64,000 nucleotides of DNA from Lachnospiraceae bacterium UBA7050. Lineage in GTDB: Bacteria; Bacillota; Clostridia; Lachnospirales; Lachnospiraceae. The notes below the pieces were generated by a model, which worked only from the letters and a program-made list of their open reading frames with translations, was not told the DNA's origin and ran no database searches. The stretch covers positions 45,199-109,198 of the forward strand of contig DLAJ01000010.1 of assembly GCA_002493905.1 (NCBI GenBank). The letters run 5' to 3'. The position numbers and the translations under genes are program-made. Below, piece after piece: positions 58,082 to 64,000 of the stretch (positions are counted from its first letter, which is position 1; the number at the start of each line of letters is the position of its first letter).

Positions 58082-59662
58082 TCATATCCGCATTTTCGCC
58101 CATACGCTCTGTCCGGCGTCCGTATAACCGCACAGTACGCGGCAGACCCCGCTGTTTTCAAAATCATACGCTTCTCCCATGACCGCCGTAACCCCCTGCA
58201 GCGATACATCCCTGCGGCTGCGGGCGGGCGAATTATCCGTATTCGAAAACACAATCCACTCCCACCGTCCATCTGCTTCACGGCATCCGTTATCTTCTGC
58301 GGTCTCCGATACTGCCGTCTTTGCAGATTCCGTCTCCAATACCGGTATCCTTGCGGACATAGTCTCCGTCACCGGTAACACCGTGGATCCTGCTTCGAAC
58401 GCGGGCGGCGCAGTCTCCCCGACAGGCACTCCGTCCACAACATCGAAGCGGTAAATCCGCTCCCCTCCGCGCGCTTCCCCCGCGAACGGCTCCGGTGAAA
58501 ATGCCGGCCAGTCGTTGATAAAATACATTCTGCGCACGACCATGTAATGCATCCGGTAAGAACGTCTGTCCCTTTTCTTTACCGGTTCATGGACGAGCGC
58601 AGACGCGCCGTCCCGCACATGGTGGACAAAATAAAACGCATCCTCCGGTACATTATAAAACGGAACGCCGTGTCCCGGTCCCCGGAATCCGTCAAACTGC
58701 CAGTCAGGATAGCTGACCGCCTCGCTCCTTATCCCATTCGGCGTCCTGACCTCGATCATCCGGGTATCTGTTCCCCCGCCCGGCTCAGCGTATGGCGCTT
58801 CTGCGCTAAAACAGTAGCTCCCCGCAAGCTTCATGCCAAGGGATTCCCCGTCTAAATTCCTGCCATCCATATCGCGGTACGGTCCATCCACCGTGCGGCT
58901 TAAGCCCACACGGATATCATAATCCTCCCCAAGCCACCCATAAGAAAGGAACAGATAATAATTTCCGTTTTGCGGATTCCGTATGACGGCGGCACCCTCC
59001 GGTCCGTCAATATAAGAACCCGCCGGCTTATGAGCAATGCGCCGTCCCAGCTCATGCACATCCCCCGACAGGGAAAGTCCCGTGTCCGGCGCAAGCTCTT
59101 TTAAGTAGATTCCTCCAAAAAAGGAACCGTATACCAGATATTTCCCTCCATGCGCGTCATCTACCACATGCGGGTCAATCGCATTCGGATAAGAATTGTC
59201 CGTCCCCCATGTGTCCACGACGACCCCCCTGTTTTCAAACGGTCCTTCCGGATTGTCCGCCACGGCAAGATGAATGCGCGATTCCGAGCTTCCGAATGCC
59301 CGCGTTGCCGAATAATACAGACGGTATTCGCCGCTTACATATTCTACAAACGGCGCCCAGAATCCCAGAGTCGGAGAATAACGACCGTTATTTCTCGCCT
59401 CGGCGACCGCGGCATCTGACAATGCATACCCGGCAAATTCAAAATTCACGAGATCACTGCTTTTCCGAATAGGAATGCCCTGACGGTACCGGGATGTGAT
59501 CGCACTGTCCGTTGCATAAGAATAGTACAAACCACTCACGGGATCATAAAACATGGACGGATCGTGAGATTCAAACAGCGGGTTTTCATTCCTGTCATGA
59601 CAATTCAGCTTAAATCCCGGCCGCAATACCGTCTCCCTTTTCGCTGCATGCTCCTGCTCCAT
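58082..59662 (-). CDS. Cytoplasmic GH43 glycosidase (arabinanase/arabinofuranosidase type)
   Basis: 526 residues. Five-bladed propeller with catalytic Asp in FESHDPSMFYDP, Asp in YPNAIDPHVVDD and Glu in YIDGPEGAAVI. C-terminal part holds an accessory domain with an insertion rich in Glu, Thr, Ala and Val (TETMSARIPVLETESAKTAVSETAE), whose repeat-like sequence looks like a slipped linker. No signal peptide. Probably releases L-arabinose from imported arabino-oligosaccharides. The ATG at 59662 follows GGAGGAG; ATG at 59689, overlapping the previous stop, is an alternative. Confidence 0.88.
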   Translation of the reverse strand: MEQEHAAKRETVLRPGFKLNCHDRNENPLFESHDPSMFYDPVSGLYYSYATDSAITSRYRQGIPIRKSSDLVNFEFAGYALSDAAVAEARNNGRYSPTLGFWAPFVEYVSGEYRLYYSATRAFGSSESRIHLAVADNPEGPFENRGVVVDTWGTDNSYPNAIDPHVVDDAHGGKYLVYGSFFGGIYLKELAPDTGLSLSGDVHELGRRIAHKPAGSYIDGPEGAAVIRNPQNGNYYLFLSYGWLGEDYDIRVGLSRTVDGPYRDMDGRNLDGESLGMKLAGSYCFSAEAPYAEPGGGTDTRMIEVRTPNGIRSEAVSYPDWQFDGFRGPGHGVPFYNVPEDAFYFVHHVRDGASALVHEPVKKRDRRSYRMHYMVVRRMYFINDWPAFSPEPFAGEARGGERIYRFDVVDGVPVGETAPPAFEAGSTVLPVTETMSARIPVLETESAKTAVSETAEDNGCREADGRWEWIVFSNTDNSPARSRRDVSLQGVTAVMGEAYDFENSGVCRVLCGYTDAGQSVWAKMRI

Positions 59663-59681
59663 CTTCTCCTCCGTTAATTCT

Positions 59682-61820
59682 TTATTCATAGACCCTGCTG
59701 CCCCAGATCGTCACCTGATTCTCGATTCCCATCGCCGTAAATACGACAGTCTCAATATTGGTATTTTCTACAGCCATTTCCAGACTGACGCCGCTGTAAG
59801 TTACCCCGTCAAAATTGAGGATGATATATGGTGTACCCGGCTCCAATGCCCATGTACCCGTATAATCACCGCTGATCTTTCCGTCCTCAGTTAACGTGAT
59901 AAACTGCGGTTTTTTCGTCTCCAGACTTTCATAATCAATATCCAGTTCATGAATGATCATCTCATAATCGCCTGCTACCTGCGATACAGAAAGCCCGTTT
60001 GGCGGCAGGCTCTCGCCTACGGTCTGATAGGGCGCTGCCACAAGCCAGCCTTCTTTGTTCACAAAGAGCTGGTGCACTTTCACATAGTGCCCCTCCGTTC
60101 CATTGCTCGTACGCGTATGGAATACGATATAAGCACGCCCGTCCTCATCGACGAACGCGGAATTGTGCCCCTGCGCCACCTGTCCCGAAATGAAGTTTCT
60201 CCATTTGTAGCCGCCGAACAGACGTACGCCGCGGCTCATGTTAAAGTTCATCGCATAGGTATCAAAATAAGGGTCATTTCCAAGCGCATCCACATAACCG
60301 CCGTCGGGCGTCTTAGAACGGTATACGCGCACATTATAGCCGCGCGCTGCTTCCAATCCACCGTAAGAAATAAACAGGTAATAATAATCGCCTATTTTTT
60401 CAATATAGGAAGCTTCGCCCGACACATACATGCCGCCCGCGATTTTCTTTCCGAAATAAGCATCCGAGTGAATGTCCGTCTCATAGCTGACGGTATAATC
60501 ACGCAGTCCCGTCTCCTCGTCAAGTGCGAGCATGAAAATGCCGCCGGACCAGGAACCATAGCTCATCCACAGATTTCCGTCGTCATCATAGAACACACAC
60601 GGATCGATGCAGTTCGGATACATATCGCCCCATTTGTGATTATCCACCCCATTTGTTACATAGCGTTCCGGTATCTCTTCCTCCCCCGTCACGAGCGGCG
60701 CGTCCGTCAGCGCATAATCATCCGCATTAAAGCCGCCATACACGATTGTTCCTGCATAATCATAGGGACCTTCAAACGCATCCGCCGTCAAAAGTACAAT
60801 ATTTGATTTCCAGTCGTCCCCATTTGCGCTCAAATACATGCAATACTTGTTCATCGACGTATTATAAATAACATCCGGCGCCCAAAGATATCCGTTCCAG
60901 CTGTCCGCACGGTCGTCTAAATTCCATTCCCGTATCTGTGCTTTGACGTCCTCCGTGAAATTACCCTGTATCACGCTGTCCATACTCGTCCAGTCAGTCA
61001 GATTCAAGGAAGATGCCCCGCATAAGAAGCTGCCGACAATATAATAGGTGCCGTCCAGATCACGGAAAATGGACGGATCATGACAGGTCACTCTCTGCGC
61101 AATCGCAATATTCTCCTGATCTATGACAAGCAGGTCCTGTGATGCCTTAAAATTGATGACGGCACGGATCATGATCTCCTGACCCGCATACTGCACCTTC
61201 ACATAAGGACGTACCGTAATCTCCTCAACATCCGCCGCCGCTGCCTGTGCAGGCATTGCCGGCACCATGCCAGCCGTCAGTGCCAGCGTGAGGAATAAGA
61301 TCAGTGCGTTCTGTTCTGCTTTTCCGTTGTCTGCCTTGGCTTTATTCCCGCCGTTTTTGCCGTTCCCTTTTTTCTTTTTTAACAAAAGAAGCACGACAAC
61401 GATCACGACAACAGCGGCAATGACGCCAGCTGCAATGCCGATCATCACGCCGCTCCCCATGCCCTGTGAGACATAGATTTCCCCATCGCCGACAAACACG
61501 CCGGAAAGCTCAAATGTCTCACCCGCAGCGATCTCAGGAAACTCAGTCGGTGCGGAGCCCTCGGATGCTTCTATAATCCCATCCGTATTGCTGTATGTAA
61601 AATTCGTCGCTGCCAGCGTCCAGTGCTTCTTTGTATTCTCAACACGGAGCGTATAATGAATCTCTTCGCCCGCGCGGTACTCTGCTTTGTCCGTCTCAAT
61701 CGTCACGGAAACACCGCTCTCCGATGATGTATTTGACGTCTCACCCTCGGCAGCCACCGTCATCGCAAACAGTGTGCCAAGCAGACAGACGCAAAGCCAT
61801 GCCATGATTCGTTTTTTCAT
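59682..61820 (-). CDS. Surface GH43 endo-arabinanase with double membrane-anchor architecture
   Basis: 712 residues. Signal peptide (MAWLCVCLLGTLFAMTVAAEG), an Ig-like domain of about 90 residues (SVTIETDKAEYRAGEEIHYTLRV), a membrane helix (GVMIGIAAGVIAAVVVIVVV), a basic Lys/Gly/Asn linker, a second signal-like helix (NALILFLTLALTAGMVPAMPAQA) and then the GH43 domain with Asp in TCHDPSIFRD, Asp in CIDPCVFYDDD and Glu in YVSGEASYIE; a C-terminal beta domain follows. This GH43 type includes endo-1,5-alpha-L-arabinanases. The ATG at 61820 is preferred to 61832, whose AAAGGA abuts the codon. Confidence 0.85.
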   Translation of the reverse strand: MKKRIMAWLCVCLLGTLFAMTVAAEGETSNTSSESGVSVTIETDKAEYRAGEEIHYTLRVENTKKHWTLAATNFTYSNTDGIIEASEGSAPTEFPEIAAGETFELSGVFVGDGEIYVSQGMGSGVMIGIAAGVIAAVVVIVVVLLLLKKKKGNGKNGGNKAKADNGKAEQNALILFLTLALTAGMVPAMPAQAAAADVEEITVRPYVKVQYAGQEIMIRAVINFKASQDLLVIDQENIAIAQRVTCHDPSIFRDLDGTYYIVGSFLCGASSLNLTDWTSMDSVIQGNFTEDVKAQIREWNLDDRADSWNGYLWAPDVIYNTSMNKYCMYLSANGDDWKSNIVLLTADAFEGPYDYAGTIVYGGFNADDYALTDAPLVTGEEEIPERYVTNGVDNHKWGDMYPNCIDPCVFYDDDGNLWMSYGSWSGGIFMLALDEETGLRDYTVSYETDIHSDAYFGKKIAGGMYVSGEASYIEKIGDYYYLFISYGGLEAARGYNVRVYRSKTPDGGYVDALGNDPYFDTYAMNFNMSRGVRLFGGYKWRNFISGQVAQGHNSAFVDEDGRAYIVFHTRTSNGTEGHYVKVHQLFVNKEGWLVAAPYQTVGESLPPNGLSVSQVAGDYEMIIHELDIDYESLETKKPQFITLTEDGKISGDYTGTWALEPGTPYIILNFDGVTYSGVSLEMAVENTNIETVVFTAMGIENQVTIWGSRVYE

Positions 61821-61926
61821 ACTCTTACCCATTCCTTTCTATGACCTGCGGATTCCTGTGCCGGCAGCATCCCGTTCCGGCTGTTACCTTACTACTATAT
61901 CCTAAATAGGAATCATGCCGTCCGCC

Positions 61927-63222
61927 TTACCGCCATACCCAAAATACGGAACCATGCGGAGGAAGCAGCACAGAAACATCGTGCATCATTTTTCCCGCTT
62001 CATATGCTCCGTCCCACGCAGAATGCATCTTCTTTCCCATAAGCGAAATGCCATTTGCCGAAAGCGCCGCAGCATCAGGAAACAGCTTACGCTCCCGTTC
62101 CCCCAGATTAAACAGCGCAAGATAGATACTGCCGTCCACACGGTTCTCATTCATCCAGACCGCGCTCTCCTCATCACGGAAAAGCTGTCTTGGCGTACCG
62201 CCGTTTTTCACGCATGCCAGCAGCGTTTCATTGGTCAGAAGCCCCATTGTCCAGTCGTCCAGTTTTGTCAGTTCCGCCCCGATCATCAGCGGCGCACGAA
62301 AAATGCACCAGAGATTCATCATCGTGACCTGCTCCGTTCTGGTAAGCCCGGTATCGCGTTCATTTCCAAACGCTTTCCCGATCTTTCCAAGCGGGAGCAT
62401 ATCGCAGTCTGGGAAACATCCCGGAGCCACATGCTTCTGCCACAGCTCGCACCGGTCAAACATATCCTTTAAGGACTCCCAATGATCCCAGAAATCATCC
62501 GTGATGCGCCACATATTCGCATGCTGCGCATAATACCATGCTTCCTCGATCTTCGCAGGCCCCGGAGATAAGCTTAACACCATTTCCCTGCCGCAGCGTT
62601 TAATCGCCCGGTGCAGCATGGCGATCTCCGCCCGCGCCGACGGCATATCCATGCGGCAGATATCGTCGCATTTGATAAAATCAACGCCCCATGAGGCATA
62701 CAGCTCAAAAATGGAATCATAATACGCCTGCGCACCGCTGCACGCCGGATTTAAGCCGTACATATCTGGATTCCACATACAGATATTCGCAGGGTCCGCA
62801 ATCTCATCCGCTGTCTGGGACGAACCGAAAACAGGAAGATGACGGTGGGCTGCTTCACGCGGAATACCGCGCATAATATGAATCCCGAACTTCAGCCCCT
62901 TTGCATGCACATAAGCGGCAAGCGGCGCGAAGCCCGCTCCCCCTTCCGCCGACGGAAAGCGCTGCGGGCACGGCAGCAGCCGTCCATATTCGTCCATCTC
63001 CACTTTTCCGAACGGAATATACTGATACTGATCCCGCTTAGAACCGACATCATAGGCATACCATTCAATATCAACAACAATATATTCCCAGCCGCAGGCC
63101 TTCAAATGCGCCGCCATATAATCGGCATTTGCTTTGACCTGTTCCTCATTAACAGTCGTATCATAATAATCATAGCTGTTCCACCCCATCGGCGGGGTGT
63201 CCGCGCAGGCGCCCTGCTTCAT
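61927..63222 (-). CDS. GH27 glycosidase (alpha-galactosidase or beta-L-arabinopyranosidase)
   Basis: 431 residues. GH27 signatures: DTPPMGWNSYDYYDTT at the start, YIVVDIEWYA, GLKFGIHIMRG, nucleophile Asp in VDFIKCDDICR, acid/base Asp in WRITDDFWDHW, and MMNLWCIFRAPLMIGAEL; a C-terminal beta-sandwich follows. No signal peptide. GH27 includes alpha-galactosidases and beta-L-arabinopyranosidases; the arabinan context makes the second plausible. The ATG at 63222 is 8 bases after GGAGGTG; ATG at 63228 is only 2 bases from it. Confidence 0.88.
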   Translation of the reverse strand: MKQGACADTPPMGWNSYDYYDTTVNEEQVKANADYMAAHLKACGWEYIVVDIEWYAYDVGSKRDQYQYIPFGKVEMDEYGRLLPCPQRFPSAEGGAGFAPLAAYVHAKGLKFGIHIMRGIPREAAHRHLPVFGSSQTADEIADPANICMWNPDMYGLNPACSGAQAYYDSIFELYASWGVDFIKCDDICRMDMPSARAEIAMLHRAIKRCGREMVLSLSPGPAKIEEAWYYAQHANMWRITDDFWDHWESLKDMFDRCELWQKHVAPGCFPDCDMLPLGKIGKAFGNERDTGLTRTEQVTMMNLWCIFRAPLMIGAELTKLDDWTMGLLTNETLLACVKNGGTPRQLFRDEESAVWMNENRVDGSIYLALFNLGERERKLFPDAAALSANGISLMGKKMHSAWDGAYEAGKMMHDVSVLLPPHGSVFWVWR

Positions 63223-63270
63223 CCGCATTCCACCTCCATCATTCCGCTTTTCACTCGCCCATAATCCGTA

Positions 63271-63308
63271 GAAGAATGCAAACCAAACAAGTTCGGCCTG
63301 CATTCTTC
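63271..63308 (-). promoter_or_regulatory. Stop-proximal hairpin, H2 type (copy F)
   Basis: GAAGAATGCA (63271-63280) and TGCATTCTTC (63299-63308) form a perfect 10-bp stem 11 bases after the DUF6171 stop. Its arm begins GAAGAATGC, the same as hairpin H2 of cassette type I copy B on the minus strand. Confidence 0.6.
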
Positions 63309-63318
63309 CATACCTTCT

Positions 63319-63579
63319 CTACCACCTCTTATTCGGACATCTGCTCTCCTTCACGGCTGCCCGCAGTTCCACATAACAGCCGCAGGATAAACAGGTCCCC
63401 TCCGAAAGCTTCTCACACTCCCTGCAGACGGACAGGCGCTTCTCATAAAGTGCCTCCGGCGCCTTGAGCGCCTGATCAAGTCCGACGATATAGCGCTCCA
63501 GCTTCTCGCGGTATTCCGTTTCATTCAATTCGCGCAAAAGACAACGCCTGCACACTCTCACGGTCGATAAATCCGCCAT
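63319..63579 (-). CDS. DUF6171-like small Cys-rich protein
   Basis: 86 residues. Seven Cys or so in VCRRCLL, LSVCRECEKLSEGTCLSCGCYVELRAAV and SRCPNKRW, suggesting two zinc sites; a helical segment (NETEYREKLERYIVGLDQAL) separates them. Fits the DUF6171 type found in Lachnospiraceae. Function unknown. It sits within the glycan operon between araD and GH27. TACGGAGGCGGC precedes the ATG at 63579; the open frame upstream overlaps the hairpins. Confidence 0.78.
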   Translation of the reverse strand: MADLSTVRVCRRCLLRELNETEYREKLERYIVGLDQALKAPEALYEKRLSVCRECEKLSEGTCLSCGCYVELRAAVKESRCPNKRW

Positions 63580-63633
63580 GCCGCCTCCGTATCTGTCCTG
63601 ATCTCTCACATACCCAAAAATGTCCCTTATTCC

Positions 63634-63668
63634 ATGTGAGCGGTCCGCCTGAGATTTTCTACTCACAT
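63634..63668 (-). promoter_or_regulatory. Second hairpin in the araD-DUF6171 gap
   Basis: ATGTGAG (63634-63640) and CTCACAT (63662-63668) flank a 21-base loop, downstream of hairpin C. This repeats the layout hairpin 1 then hairpin 2 seen in cassette type I, although the sequence is different. Confidence 0.45.
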
Positions 63669-63673
63669 TATCT

Positions 63674-63733
63674 GAAAATGACTTAGATTTTCTTGGGCTG
63701 GGTATTTTCCAGCCTTAGAAAATCTTCATTTTC
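63674..63733 (-). promoter_or_regulatory. Stop-proximal hairpin, H1 type (copy C)
   Basis: Outer GAAAATGA/TCATTTTC, middle AGATTTTCT (63685-63693) with AGAAAATCT (63717-63725), inner GGCTGG/CCAGCC. The araD TGA stop (63726-63728) lies in the outer stem. Compared with copy A the outer stem (AAGAATGA/TCATTCTT) differs by paired changes and the inner stem is wholly different but still paired. Confidence 0.75.
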
Positions 63734-64000
63734 TTTGCCCATAATAGGCGTTTGCACCGTGCTTCCTGTAATAATGTTTATCCTGCAGCTCCTGCGGTGC
63801 CGGTTGTATCCGCGCATTGATCTGCTCCGCCCGGGCCGCCATCTTGGCAACTTCTTCGAGAACCACCGCATTGTGCACAGCTTCGACCGCATCCTTCCCC
63901 CATGCAAACGGTCCGTGGTTCTTACACAATACGGCAGGAACCGCCGTCACGTCGATACCCCTGGTCTGAAATTCATGAACGATCAACAGTCCCGTATTTT
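63726..64000 (-). CDS. araD: L-ribulose-5-phosphate 4-epimerase, C-terminal part (partial)
   Basis: About 90 residues are visible, and the start lies beyond the right edge. VLCKNHGPFAWGKDAVEAVHNAVVLEEVAKMA is the class II aldolase/epimerase segment with the zinc-region His, and ARIQPAPQELQDKHYYRKHGANAYYGQ is typical of AraD C-termini. AraD converts L-ribulose 5-phosphate to D-xylulose 5-phosphate, the last step before the pentose phosphate pathway. It heads the visible part of the arabinan operon, which gives that operon its likely substrate. Confidence 0.92.
   Translation of the reverse strand, partial: NTGLLIVHEFQTRGIDVTAVPAVLCKNHGPFAWGKDAVEAVHNAVVLEEVAKMAARAEQINARIQPAPQELQDKHYYRKHGANAYYGQRK

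Noticed and set aside
61833..61926. Possible further cassette between GH27 and GH43
   Set aside because: GATTCC/GGAATC and GCCGG/CCGGC pairings are present, but the sequence does not align with either cassette family.

Overview
This is about 64 kb of chromosome from an obligately anaerobic, Gram-positive, low-to-mid GC Clostridia, most likely a gut Lachnospiraceae. The reasons are strong AGGAGG-type ribosome binding sites, the O2-sensitive class III ribonucleotide reductase (nrdDG), cellobiose phosphorolysis, lipobox solute-binding proteins, and small Cys-rich proteins of the DUF6472 and DUF6171 type. I cannot name the genus. No phage, IS element, CRISPR array or replication origin is visible. 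Most genes lie on the minus strand.

Layout. 1-5.3 kb: a secreted hypothetical protein; an aldo/keto reductase plus an iron-type alcohol dehydrogenase (frameshifted) divergent from a MerR regulator, with a 19-bp-spacer MerR-type promoter; an Asn/Ser-rich small protein; a DUF1700-like membrane protein. 5.3-13.2 kb: a cellobiose module (ABC importer without its own ATPase, LacI regulator, GH94 cellobiose phosphorylase). 13.3-21.5 kb: a lipoprotein, rubredoxin-glutamate-synthase fusion, tRNA-Arg, GH25 lysozyme, trpS, a secreted papain-like protease pair, and a MATE remnant. 21.6-30.7 kb: methionine ABC importer metNIQ with its LysR regulator, an Rpn nuclease, Rrf2 regulator and cysK (sulfur metabolism), a PAP2 phosphatase, and a cation exchanger under a yybP-ykoY Mn riboswitch. 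30.8-36.9 kb: a polyamine regulon (XRE-cupin regulator, potABCD). 37-48 kb: RCC1-repeat protein, cytosolic GH5 glucanase, nrdDG, membrane proteins and a second Rpn-like protein. 48.2-56.1 kb: a LysR/flavodoxin/cupin/carboxymuconolactone-decarboxylase cluster, chemoreceptor, Nudix hydrolase, phosphoesterase, and ECF S component. 56.2-64 kb: an arabinan or pectic-glycan operon (araD, DUF6171, GH27, two GH43, GH2), with araD running off the right end.

Most notable points. (1) The MetQ methionine-binding lipoprotein is circularly permuted: the half that is normally C-terminal follows the lipobox and the normally N-terminal half ends the protein. (2) Two families of repeated intergenic cassettes fill the space from one gene's stop codon to the next gene's ribosome binding site or start. 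They form hairpins whose copies differ by compensatory changes. The one-sided changes I found in the arms are G-U on the transcribed strand, which suggests selection on RNA. One family also supplies the first codons of two unrelated genes. (3) A surface GH43 enzyme carries a complete membrane-anchored module followed by a second signal-like helix. Everything here was read by eye; family assignments rest on recognised motifs, not searches.
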